Assembly: GCA_958443615.1 (NCBI GenBank)
Contig: CAUCLI010000008.1
Coordinates: 1 to 64,000, forward strand
Source: an uncultured Collinsella sp.
Lineage (GTDB): Bacteria > Actinomycetota > Coriobacteriia > Coriobacteriales > Coriobacteriaceae
Reading direction: 5' to 3'
DNA: 64,000 nt
Shown here: positions 21,431 through 29,814 of the stretch, piece after piece
Numbering within the stretch: the first letter of the stretch is position 1
How the letters are laid out: each line of letters opens with the position of its first letter
Program-made: the position numbers and the translations under genes
The notes under the pieces: model-generated
Told to the model about the DNA's origin: nothing
The model's database searches: none
What the model saw: the letters and a program-made list of their open reading frames with translations, nothing else

Positions 21431-22327
21431 TTAAAGCGCCGTCATGCTGAAGGAGAACTCGCGCGTCTCGCCCGGGGCGATGACCGTGATGTTGCGCTTG
21501 TGCTCGAACACGTCGTCCTCGCTGGTGAGGGTGGCATGGCCGGTCCAGGGCTCGAGCGCGATGAACGGGGAGTTGCCCTGGCACGCGGACCAGATGCCGA
21601 TGTACTTGAAGTCCGCGAAATCGACGCGCACACCGCGGCCGCTCTTGGTGCCGCGCAGGGTCAGGGTGCCGCCGGGGACGTCCGTGAGCATGACGGCATC
21701 ATGCGCGAACAGCTCGCGGGTGACGGGAAGGACGTCGGTGTCCTCAACCGGGGTGGACGTCTCGTCGAACGTGAGCAGGCCGCCGTCGGCGATGCGCGGG
21801 GCGACGCAGGTCCAGGGCTCGGCGAACTCGATGACGTAATCCTCGAAGGCCTCGTCTTCGGTGCCGGGGGCGGGCACGTTGAACGCGGGGTGACCGCCCA
21901 CGGAGAAGGGCAGGTCGACCTCGCCCGTGTTGGTAACGGCGAAGGTCTGGGTGAGCGTGGCCTCACCCGTGATGGCATAGGTCATGTTGAGTTTGAAGTG
22001 ATACGGGTAGGCCTCGAGGGTCTCGGGCGTATCGGAGAATTCGAAGGTCACCGCGGAGCCGTCCTCGGCCACCTCGGCGATGCGGTGCTCATTGATGCGG
22101 GCGAGGCCGTGGCGGGGCATGCGGCACGGACCCTGCTCGCTTGCAGCCTCATCGCCGCGCAGGGAACCGATGATGGGGAACAGCACCGGGGCGTGCTTGC
22201 CCCAAAACGTGGGATCCGCCTGCCACAGATACTCGCGACCGTCGAGTTCGAAGCTCGTGAGCTCGGCACCCATGGAGTTGATTCGAGCGGTGAGGCCGCC
22301 CTTGGAGATGGTCGTGACAGCAGACAT
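21431..22327 (-). CDS. Aldose 1-epimerase family protein (LacX-like)
   Basis: A galactose-mutarotase fold enzyme that may interconvert sugar anomers. The start at 22327 has GAAAGG upstream and gives 298 residues. Typical segments are the N-terminal INSMGAELTSFELDGREYLWQ, the FWGKHAPVLFPIIG block seen in LacX-type members, HGLAR, and VGGHPAFNVP with the catalytic-type His. The substrate is not indicated by context: a 151-bp repeat lies upstream and prfA downstream. Confidence 0.88.
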   Translation of the reverse strand: MSAVTTISKGGLTARINSMGAELTSFELDGREYLWQADPTFWGKHAPVLFPIIGSLRGDEAASEQGPCRMPRHGLARINEHRIAEVAEDGSAVTFEFSDTPETLEAYPYHFKLNMTYAITGEATLTQTFAVTNTGEVDLPFSVGGHPAFNVPAPGTEDEAFEDYVIEFAEPWTCVAPRIADGGLLTFDETSTPVEDTDVLPVTRELFAHDAVMLTDVPGGTLTLRGTKSGRGVRVDFADFKYIGIWSACQGNSPFIALEPWTGHATLTSEDDVFEHKRNITVIAPGETREFSFSMTAL

Positions 22328-22505
22328 GGCAAAACCTTTCAGTCGAAGACAGGGCGGCGCATTCGCGCCGCCTGCGGGCAAACAGCCGAGGGTCGCCGAC
22401 CCGCCGGCGACCGGATGCGGCATTATCGGTTCCATTATCCCCCGTTTGAGACCCCGATGGGAGACTTTGATGCGCTTTGGCTCCCTTTCGTCGTGCCTGC
22501 GCGCA

Positions 22506-22661
22506 TTGGGTCGAAGTTTTGCAGCAGTTTTTACGGCCTTGCAAAGTAGATCGGGCTTTTGCCCCAACAAAACACAAGGTCAGCGGTTCGCCCATTTTTG
22601 GCCTACTCGCAAAACCGCTCAAAACTGCTGCAAAACTTCGACCCAAGCCCTATTGGCACCG
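22506..22661. repeat. Hairpin-ended element, copy 1 (26-bp perfect terminal inverted repeats)
   Basis: A 141-bp element (22506-22646) is bounded by perfect 26-bp inverted repeats beginning TTGGGTCGAAGTTTTGCAGC (22506-22531 and 22621-22646). An inner 7-bp AGCGGTT...AACCGCT stem is also present. From 22511 to 22661 it is identical to copy 2 at 24375-24525. It carries no convincing gene and resembles a MITE or an extragenic palindrome. Confidence 0.92.
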
Positions 22662-23032
22662 GAAGCGATGCGCGGGATGTCCACCCCCCCCCCCGCCGCA
22701 GCTTCGACCCACGCCCCACTGGCGCTCGGGGCGGAGCACCGAAGAGACTTCTACCCCTTTCGTTCGCAATGTCCCCGTGATCCCGTGCCGCATCGACCAG
22801 GTGATATGAGCCGTTCGATATGTGCTATCGAAATCCATCGCAAGTGCATGCCCCCCTCGAACGTTTGCATACAGAGTCGCAACTCGTCTCTCAGGGATAA
22901 ACCGTCGCTACTCCCTGTGAAACCTGACTTCAGTCTGACCAGATTATGACTGGTTTTGCAAATTTTCTTCCCAGGTAGAGCGCATAATTTGAATATCCTA
23001 TGACTCCTTGAACAACGTGATAGCGTCTCACT
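22662..23032. other. Gene-free stretch with a C11 run, upstream of the AbiEi-like gene
   Basis: I see no supportable gene in these 371 bases. A run of eleven C occupies 22684-22694, about 340 bp before the gene at 23033. Base composition falls toward AT between 22900 and 23030, as expected for a promoter region, but I could not fix a -35/-10 pair. Confidence 0.6.
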
Positions 23033-24301
23033 ATGGCTGCGATTCTCTTTGGCATATCGGCTCTTGAACTTCATTGCACTCCTCCGGACGCGTGCGACTT
23101 CGCGACGGAGGAGTCGCTGATTCACGGCGAGAATCCCTGCGCTTCCGCAGAGGACCCCCACCCCTCCACGCGTCTTCCCGAGGCCGCCCGTGCAAACGCG
23201 CCGGATTTTGCCCGCATCATCGATCGTCAGTTCAATGGCGTACTCATCGGCGTATCGAAACCGTTCCATATCATCGACCCCCATGCGACCCGCGGACGAT
23301 ACACCGACTTCGTCATTCACTCGTCAAATGTAAAGACGGGAGAACTCATCCCCATCGCAGACGGCCTTTACGTGACCACACCCGAGCGCACCATCCTCGA
23401 TTTGTGCCGAGATCACAGCACGGGCGCCATCGCCGCCCTCATGTGCGAGATGTGCGGACTGTACACGACCGTCCCGAACACCGAGCGGCTCACGGATACC
23501 CTTGATGCCCTCTCAGGCAAAAGAGAGGTAAATCGCTCTAAAGCGAGGCGATCCGACCTTTCTCATTCCAGCACAGCCAATGTCGGGTCAAAACCCGATC
23601 GCGTGCCCTACGTTGCGGCATTTCTCGATACCAACGGGATGCGCTGCGACTTTTCCAACATGAAAGACGCCTGGACCCCCTGCATCGGAAGAAACGGCAA
23701 ACGCACATCGCTGTGGAAACGCCCGCCACTTTGCACGATCGATTCCCTCATAGCATGCGCCGAGAACAATCGACGAACACCCGGCATCCAACGCTTTCGT
23801 AAGGCCCTTCGATACGTTGTCGAGGGATCGGGCTCGCCCGCCGAGACGATCTGCGCGATTCTCATGGGACCCAACAGGCGCCTCGGACAAGAAGGGTTGC
23901 CCCCGGCCCAACTTAATCGCCGTGTCCGACTCGATGATGTATCGGCGTCGTCCCTGGGCCAGGAAACGTGCGTCGTCGACATCCTTTGGACGAAGGGCGC
24001 GCAAATTCGACCCGGATGCGCCGTGGAAGTCGAGGGCGCCGCTTTCCACGACGACTCGAAAATCGATCCAAGTAAATTGCGCGGGACAAACGCCGACTCC
24101 GCCCGAAGGGCGACGCTCGCGCATATGGGTCTCGACGTGGTAACGATAGCCTGGTCCCAACTCGAAAATCTCGAGCAGTGGGATACGGTCGTAGACCTTA
24201 TATATAAGAAGCTCGGAATTAAGCGCATCCCGCTCGACGTCAACTGCCTCATGCAGAGGGAGCAGCTCCATCACGAGCTCATGCATACCGGCATCCATTA
24301 G
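23033..24301 (+). CDS. AbiEi-like N-domain with C-terminal PD-(D/E)XK (DUF559/Vsr-like) nuclease domain, paralogue 1
   Basis: A 422-residue protein, probably cytosolic. A central block ending in GLYVTTPERTILDLCRDHSTGAIAAL resembles the AbiEi/antitoxin-type domain in which a Leu-Tyr and Thr-x-Glu-Arg-Thr motif is common. The C-terminus (VDILW then VEVEGAAFHDD, later ARRATLAHMGLDVVTI) has the spacing of a Vsr/DUF559 endonuclease fold. It is homologous by eye with the gene at 53211. No Shine-Dalgarno is visible at the ATG. It lies between two identical 151-bp repeats and has less GC-biased codons than its neighbours, consistent with transfer. Its function is inferred only; a defence or DNA-mobility role is possible. 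Confidence 0.65.
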   Translation: MAAILFGISALELHCTPPDACDFATEESLIHGENPCASAEDPHPSTRLPEAARANAPDFARIIDRQFNGVLIGVSKPFHIIDPHATRGRYTDFVIHSSNVKTGELIPIADGLYVTTPERTILDLCRDHSTGAIAALMCEMCGLYTTVPNTERLTDTLDALSGKREVNRSKARRSDLSHSSTANVGSKPDRVPYVAAFLDTNGMRCDFSNMKDAWTPCIGRNGKRTSLWKRPPLCTIDSLIACAENNRRTPGIQRFRKALRYVVEGSGSPAETICAILMGPNRRLGQEGLPPAQLNRRVRLDDVSASSLGQETCVVDILWTKGAQIRPGCAVEVEGAAFHDDSKIDPSKLRGTNADSARRATLAHMGLDVVTIAWSQLENLEQWDTVVDLIYKKLGIKRIPLDVNCLMQREQLHHELMHTGIH

Positions 24302-24374
24302 GCCGCCATCAGGCTGCCGTCAAGACGGGAAAGCGCTTCGAGTTCTGGGGCCAGTCGCCGGGGCCCCTCGACCC

Positions 24375-24525
24375 TCGAAGTTTTGCAGCAGTTTTTACGG
24401 CCTTGCAAAGTAGATCGGGCTTTTGCCCCAACAAAACACAAGGTCAGCGGTTCGCCCATTTTTGGCCTACTCGCAAAACCGCTCAAAACTGCTGCAAAAC
24501 TTCGACCCAAGCCCTATTGGCACCG
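24375..24525. repeat. Hairpin-ended element, copy 2 (151 bp identical to copy 1)
   Basis: It matches copy 1 base for base over 151 bp, including 15 bp beyond the right inverted repeat. The left end lacks the first five bases of the inverted repeat seen in copy 1. It lies 73 nt past the nuclease-like gene, so the gene and its flanks form a direct-repeat-bounded unit of about 1.86 kb. Confidence 0.92.
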
Positions 24526-24720
24526 AGGGCGGAACATCGGGAGCGCATTTTCCGCCCGATTGCCAAAGATTGACCACCTCGATTACTGAAGGCAGCCATA
24601 ATTTTTTGAAATCGGTTGCTAAAGTTGGGTTCCTTATTATTCGGTACCTTGACTATAAATTGAACGCGTCGTACGCTTTTCGAACATCACTGTAGAAAAC
24701 GAGATCGTAAGGAGGAACAC

Positions 24721-25437
24721 ATGGAGAATGCCTCGCTTGAAGAGCTGCGGGGACAGGCCGCCGGGTCGATCGCCGAACCGTCCCTCGCCGATGCCAAAAC
24801 GTCTTGCGCCGGCGCGAATCTCTCTCGCGCTCATGGGGAATCGAACTGCGCAGACGCAGGCCCCGCATGCACGGGCGGCCAAGCGCCCTGCGCAAACGCC
24901 CAAACGGCTTGCGCGGGTGGCCCAACGTCCCGCGCAAATACCGAAAAACCCCATGCGGGCGTGAGCCCGAACGACGCGCCGATCTGTCCATCCACATCGA
25001 GCCGAGACGCAGATGACCCGGACATCACCCGTGCGAAACGCATCCTCAAAGGCCTCGGCTTTTGCGGCCACTACATGCATTTCCACGGCGGCGGTCGCTC
25101 CGGTCAGGTGCCCATGCTGTGCATGCTCGATCGCTGCGGGGGGACGCTCTCCCAGCAGGAACTCGGCATGCGCTTCGAGCTCAAACCCGGCTCGCTCTCC
25201 GAGATCCTCTCCAAGATGGAGGCCGCGGGCCTGATCGAGCGCACGCGCGACACCAAGGACCGCCGTCAGCTGTTCGTCCACCTCACCGGCGCGGGCTCCG
25301 ACCAGGCCCGCCTCGAGCACGAGAAGCGAGAGCGATTCCGTCGCAGCGCCTTCACCGCGCTTACGGTCGACGAACAGGAGCAGCTCGCCGAGATGCTCGA
25401 GAAAATCCGCGTCACCTGGGAGGAACTCGATGATTAA
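24721..25437 (+). CDS. MarR-family regulator with a Cys/Ala-rich N-terminal tail
   Basis: The C-terminal half (about 100-238) is a MarR winged helix, with LSQQELGMRFELKPGSLSEILSKMEAAGLIERTRDTKDRRQLFVHLT as the recognition helix and wing. It probably represses the exporter genes that follow, since its stop overlaps the next start by 8 nt. The first 100 residues are unusual: low complexity, with about seven cysteines spaced through Ala/Gly/Asn segments (SCAGAN, NCADAG, ACTGG, PCANAQ, ACAGG, PICPS). They might sense oxidants or metals, but nothing proves it. The start has AAGGAGG seven bases before. Confidence 0.88.
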   Translation: MENASLEELRGQAAGSIAEPSLADAKTSCAGANLSRAHGESNCADAGPACTGGQAPCANAQTACAGGPTSRANTEKPHAGVSPNDAPICPSTSSRDADDPDITRAKRILKGLGFCGHYMHFHGGGRSGQVPMLCMLDRCGGTLSQQELGMRFELKPGSLSEILSKMEAAGLIERTRDTKDRRQLFVHLTGAGSDQARLEHEKRERFRRSAFTALTVDEQEQLAEMLEKIRVTWEELDD

Positions 25438-27397
25438 AACCCTCGCATCATCCGTCCGCGATTACAAGCTGCCCTCCATCGCCACGCCGGTCCTGGTGCT
25501 GTGCGAGGTCGCCTGCGAGATGGCGATTCCCTTCGTCACGGCCAACCTCATCGACACCATCAAAGACGGCGCGCAGATCGCGCAGATCCTGCCCACGGCC
25601 GGCGTGCTCGTGGGCCTCGCGCTCGTCTCGCTGTTCTTCGGCGCGGCTGCAGGTGTCACCTGCAGCTATGCGAGCTGCGGTTTTGCCAAGAACCTGCGCC
25701 ATGACCTGTTCTACAAGATCCAGACGTTCTCGTTCGCCAACATCGACCGCTTCTCGAGCTCCTCGCTCGTGACGCGCCTCACCACCGACGTCACCAACGT
25801 GCAGCAGGCGTTCATGCTCATCATCCGCATCGCCGTGCGCGCGCCGCTCGTTCTGGTGTTCGCCTTTGCCATGGCCTATGCCATGGGCGGCTACATCTCC
25901 TTCGTCTACCTGGCCATGATCCCGCTGCTCGGATGCGGCCTGGGGCTCATCATCCACAAGGTCGGCCCGATCTTCACGCGCGTCTTCCATAAGTACGACG
26001 CGCTCAACGAATCCGTCGAGGAGAACGTCACCGGCATGCGCGTGGTCAAGAGCTACGTGCGCGAGGGCTACGAGAAGGAGAAGTTCGCCCGCGCCGCCGA
26101 GGACGTGCGCGCCGACTTCACCCGCGCCGAGAAGCTGCTCGCCCTCAACAACCCGATGATGAACCTGTGCGTCAACGGCGCCTTCGTCGTCATCATCTAC
26201 CTGGGCTCCAAGCTCATCATCACCAGCCAGGGCGCCCTGTTCGACGTGGGCCAGCTCTCCTCCACCTTCACTTACGGCTTCCAGATCCTCATGAGCCTCA
26301 TGCAGCTCTCCATGATCTTCGTGATGGTCACCATGTCCGAGGAGAGCGCGAACCGCATCGTCGAGGTGCTGAACGCCGAGCCCACCATCACGAACCCCGC
26401 CGAGGCGGTGCGCGAGGTCGCGGACGGCTCGATCGACTTCGATCACGTGAGCTTCAAGTACTCCGAGCACGCCGAGCGCCAGGCGCTCGACGGTATCGAC
26501 CTGCACATCGCCAGCGGCGAGACGGTCGGCATCATCGGCGGCACCGGCTCGGCCAAGTCCACACTCGTGAACCTCATCGCGCGCCTGTACGACGCCACCG
26601 AGGGCACGGTGCGCGTGGGTGGGCGCGACGTGCGCTCCTACGACCTCGATGCCCTGCGCCACGAGGTGGCCATGGTGCTGCAGAAAAACGTGCTGTTCAG
26701 CGGCACCATCGCGGAGAACCTGCGCTGGGGCGACGAGAACGCCACCGACGATGAGGTCCGCGAGGCGGCGCGCCTGGCATGCGCCGACGAATTCGTCGAC
26801 GGCTTCCCCAAGGGCTACGACACCTGGATCGAGCAGGGCGGCTCCAACGTGTCCGGCGGCCAGAAGCAGCGCCTGTGCATCGCGCGCGCCCTGCTGCGCC
26901 GTCCCAAGATCTTGATCTTGGACGACTCCACGAGCGCCGTGGACACCAAGACCGACGCCAAGATCCGCGCCGGGCTCGCGGCGTACCTGCCCGAGACCAC
27001 CAAGCTCATCATCGCCCAGCGCATCGCCTCCGTGCAGGACGCCGACCGCATCATCGTGATGGAGGGCGGCCGCATCTCCGCGATGGGCACGCACGAGGAG
27101 CTGCTCGAGACCTCCGAGATCTACCGCGAGACGTTCACCTCGCAGAACAAGATGAACGAGGAGGCTGAGCTCGCGGCCGGCGACGGCGACCACGCATCCG
27201 CGGACGGCGACCACGCATCCGCGGCAGGCGCGGCAAGGAGCGATATGGTCTCGGGCGCGCCGGGTGACCCCGACCTGGACCCTGCCGCCGTCGCCGAACG
27301 CTTCCAATCCAGCGCGGACGCCGAACTCCAAGCCGCTGAGAAGCTTGCCCGTGCCTTCGAGACCACGATGCAGGAAGGAGGTGAGGCACATGAGTAA
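25430..27397 (+). CDS. ABC exporter half-transporter with a degenerate ATPase site
   Basis: A 655-residue exporter subunit: six membrane segments (about 15-310), then the ATPase domain. The P-loop reads GGTGSAKST (about 368-376), with Ala for the third Gly. The signature is NVSGGQKQR. Walker B is LILDDSTSAVD, where Asp replaces the catalytic Glu. This is the pattern of the non-hydrolysing partner of a heterodimeric exporter. The C-terminal tail (about 570-655) is acidic and Ala-rich, with a GDHASAD tandem repeat. It overlaps the next gene by 8 nt. The substrate is unknown; MarR control suggests toxic compounds or peptides. Confidence 0.92.
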   Translation: MIKTLASSVRDYKLPSIATPVLVLCEVACEMAIPFVTANLIDTIKDGAQIAQILPTAGVLVGLALVSLFFGAAAGVTCSYASCGFAKNLRHDLFYKIQTFSFANIDRFSSSSLVTRLTTDVTNVQQAFMLIIRIAVRAPLVLVFAFAMAYAMGGYISFVYLAMIPLLGCGLGLIIHKVGPIFTRVFHKYDALNESVEENVTGMRVVKSYVREGYEKEKFARAAEDVRADFTRAEKLLALNNPMMNLCVNGAFVVIIYLGSKLIITSQGALFDVGQLSSTFTYGFQILMSLMQLSMIFVMVTMSEESANRIVEVLNAEPTITNPAEAVREVADGSIDFDHVSFKYSEHAERQALDGIDLHIASGETVGIIGGTGSAKSTLVNLIARLYDATEGTVRVGGRDVRSYDLDALRHEVAMVLQKNVLFSGTIAENLRWGDENATDDEVREAARLACADEFVDGFPKGYDTWIEQGGSNVSGGQKQRLCIARALLRRPKILILDDSTSAVDTKTDAKIRAGLAAYLPETTKLIIAQRIASVQDADRIIVMEGGRISAMGTHEELLETSEIYRETFTSQNKMNEEAELAAGDGDHASADGDHASAAGAARSDMVSGAPGDPDLDPAAVAERFQSSADAELQAAEKLARAFETTMQEGGEAHE

Positions 27398-29309
27398 GCC
27401 CACCGCCGGCGCCCGCGCCAAGGGCTCCAAGCCCGGCACGCTCAAGCGCCTCGTCAAGATGCTTTTCTCGTTCTACCCGGTCCTGCTGCCGCTAGTGATG
27501 CTCGGCGTCGTCTTGTGCGCCCTCATCAACTCCATCGGCTCGGTCTTCCTGCAGAAGGCCCTCGAGGTCATCTCGACCTCCTGGCAGACCGGCGATTGGG
27601 CCGCCGCGCGCCCGCAGATCCTGGGCCTGGTGACCACCCTCGCCATCATCTACATCATCGGGAACCTGTCCTCGCTGTTCTGGAACCGCTACATGGGCGT
27701 CGTCACGCAGGGCTCGCTCATGAAGCTCCGCGAGAAGATGTTCAACCACATGCAGGACCTGCCGATCCGCTACTTCGACACCAACCAGCGCGGCGACATC
27801 ATGTCGCACTACACCAACGACATCGACACCCTGCGCCAGATGATCTCGCAGTCGCTGCCGAACCTGGTCATGACCATCATCGTTTTGACCACGGTGTTCG
27901 GCATCATGCTGTACTTCTCGGTGTGGATGTGCCTGGTGATCGTCATCGGCGTGCTGTGTATGGTCGCGCTCACCAAGCTGCTCGGCTCCAACTCGGCGCG
28001 CTTCTTCATCGCGCAGCAGCGCGAGCTCGGCGTGGTCGAGGGCCATATCGAGGAGGTCATGAACGGCCAGAAGGTCGTGAAGGCGTTCTGCCACGAGGCC
28101 GCCGCCGAGGCCGATTTCGACGAGCGCAACGAGCGCCTGTTCGAGGTATCCCAAAAGGCGAACATGTTCGCCAACATCCTCATGCCCATCCTCATGAACC
28201 TCGGCAACCTCATCTACGTGATGGTCGCCCTGGCGGGCGGTGTGTTCCTCGCGCTCGGCGTGCCGAACCTGTCCATATCCGGCCTGCCGCTGTCCATCGC
28301 CGTAGTGGTGCCGTTCCTGAACATGACCAAGCAGTTCTGCGGCCAGATCGGCCAGATCTCGCAGCAGATCAATGCAGTGGTCATGGGCCTGGCGGGCGCC
28401 GAGCGCATCTTCGCCCTGCTCGACGAGGAGCCCGAGACAGACGACGGCTACGTCACGCTTGTGAACGCCCAGGTCAACCCGGATACCTGGGAGATCGAGG
28501 AGGCCGACCACCACACCGGCCTGTGGGCTTGGAAGCACCCGCATCGCGCGGACGGGACCGTGACCTACGTGCCCCTGCGCGGCGACGTGCAGATGGACGA
28601 GGTCGACTTCGGTTACACGCCCGACCACGAGGTGCTGCACGGCGTGTCCGTGTACGCCAAGCCCGGCCAGAAGGTCGCTTTCGTGGGTGCCACCGGTGCC
28701 GGCAAGACGACGATCACCAACCTCATCAACCGCTTCTACGATATCGCCGACGGCAAGATCCGCTACGACGGCATCAACGTGAACAAGATCCGCAAGGCCG
28801 ACCTGCGCCGCTCGCTCGGCGTGGTGCTCCAGGACGTCAACCTGTTCACCGGCACCGTGATGGACAACATCCGCTACGGCAACCTCGAGGCGACCGACGA
28901 GGAGTGCATCCACGCCGCCGAGCTCGCGGGCGCCGACGACTTCATCCGTCGCCTGCCGGAGGGGTACGCCACCATGCTCACCGGCAACGGCTCGCAGCTC
29001 TCCCAGGGGCAGCGCCAGCTCATCTCCATCGCGCGCGCGGCGGTAGCCGACCCGCCGGCGATGATTCTGGACGAGGCGACGAGTTCCATCGACACGCGCA
29101 CCGAGGCCATCGTGCAGCGCGGCATGGATGCGCTCATGCAGGGCCGCACGACCTTCGTGATCGCGCATCGCCTAAGCACCGTGCGCAATTCCGACGTGAT
29201 CATCTGCCTGGACCACGGCCGTGTGATCGAGCGCGGCACGCACGACGAGCTCATCGCCAAGCACGGGTACTACTACCAGCTCTACACCGGCGCGTTCGAG
29301 CTGGAGTAG
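27390..29309 (+). CDS. ABC exporter half-transporter with a canonical ATPase site
   Basis: The partner of the preceding gene, 639 residues from the ATG at 27390 (GGAGGTGAGGCAC upstream). It has six membrane segments and an extra stretch of about 45 residues before the ATPase domain (LVNAQVNPDTWEIEEADHH and on). The P-loop GATGAGKTT is at about 431-439, the signature is QLSQGQRQL, and Walker B is MILDEATSSIDTRTE with the catalytic Glu. One canonical and one degenerate subunit together make a heterodimeric type-IV exporter. Confidence 0.93.
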   Translation: MSKPTAGARAKGSKPGTLKRLVKMLFSFYPVLLPLVMLGVVLCALINSIGSVFLQKALEVISTSWQTGDWAAARPQILGLVTTLAIIYIIGNLSSLFWNRYMGVVTQGSLMKLREKMFNHMQDLPIRYFDTNQRGDIMSHYTNDIDTLRQMISQSLPNLVMTIIVLTTVFGIMLYFSVWMCLVIVIGVLCMVALTKLLGSNSARFFIAQQRELGVVEGHIEEVMNGQKVVKAFCHEAAAEADFDERNERLFEVSQKANMFANILMPILMNLGNLIYVMVALAGGVFLALGVPNLSISGLPLSIAVVVPFLNMTKQFCGQIGQISQQINAVVMGLAGAERIFALLDEEPETDDGYVTLVNAQVNPDTWEIEEADHHTGLWAWKHPHRADGTVTYVPLRGDVQMDEVDFGYTPDHEVLHGVSVYAKPGQKVAFVGATGAGKTTITNLINRFYDIADGKIRYDGINVNKIRKADLRRSLGVVLQDVNLFTGTVMDNIRYGNLEATDEECIHAAELAGADDFIRRLPEGYATMLTGNGSQLSQGQRQLISIARAAVADPPAMILDEATSSIDTRTEAIVQRGMDALMQGRTTFVIAHRLSTVRNSDVIICLDHGRVIERGTHDELIAKHGYYYQLYTGAFELE

Positions 29310-29506
29310 GCTCGTTTTCCGGCGCGGGACGAGACGGGCGCCGCCGACGAGCGGCCTGAACGCCCCGCCCCGGGGCTCCGCTCCGAGCAGGTCGAAATAG
29401 GAGCCGCACTTCGAAGCTGTTGGAGGTTGTTGGAGGTTATGAACGATTGACCCCCTGCCATCTGTTTTGAGTGCATTATTTCCGCAGGTAGATACGTGTA
29501 CAAAAC

Positions 29507-29546
29507 AGGAGCTTATGAACGGTTCGTTCATAAGCTCCTTTTCTTT
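29507..29546 (+). terminator. Terminator of the ABC exporter operon
   Basis: The 14-bp perfect stem AGGAGCTTATGAAC / GTTCATAAGCTCCT with a 5-nt loop is followed by TTTCTTT. The 310-bp gap to ccmD (29310-29619) holds nothing else supportable except a short direct repeat, TTGGAGGTTGTTGGAGGTTA, near 29421. Confidence 0.9.
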
Positions 29547-29619
29547 CCGGAAAAATCGTTCACAAGCTCACGTGCGGCCGCGCCGTTCGCGCCCGCACGC
29601 GTTTGCCGGGCACGGCTAC

Positions 29620-29814
29620 CTACTTACCCGCGCGGCGCTCGCGGTCCTCGAGGGCGCGCTTGAGGGCGTCGATATCGGCCTCGGTGCGCTTGGATTTGCG
29701 CCAGAGGGAGAAGACGAAGGCGAACAGGGTGAGCAAGATACCCACATACGCGGCGAGCACGTAGGGGGCGGCGGGCAACACGGTCGAATAGACCTCGGAG
29801 AGAATCGGATCCAT
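29620..29814 (-). CDS. ccmD: CcmD-like small haem-export protein
   Basis: Sixty-four residues with one membrane helix (about 17-39) and a charged C-terminal tail ([27 protein letters not shown]). CcmD stabilises the CcmABC-haem complex that hands haem to CcmE. Sequence conservation in CcmD is low. The assignment rests on size, topology and its place directly after ccmC, whose stop abuts this ATG. Confidence 0.75.
   Translation of the reverse strand: MDPILSEVYSTVLPAAPYVLAAYVGILLTLFAFVFSLWRKSKRTEADIDALKRALEDRERRAGK

Noticed and set aside
22506..22646. Short open frames inside the hairpin-ended repeat (for example a 44-codon minus-strand frame in both copies)
   Set aside because: They lack a ribosome site and come from the repeated sequence itself; both copies read the same because the DNA is identical.
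25448..27457. A 669-codon minus-strand frame opposite the first ABC exporter gene
   Set aside because: Antisense to a gene with all ABC motifs; its composition is that of a mirrored GC-rich coding strand.
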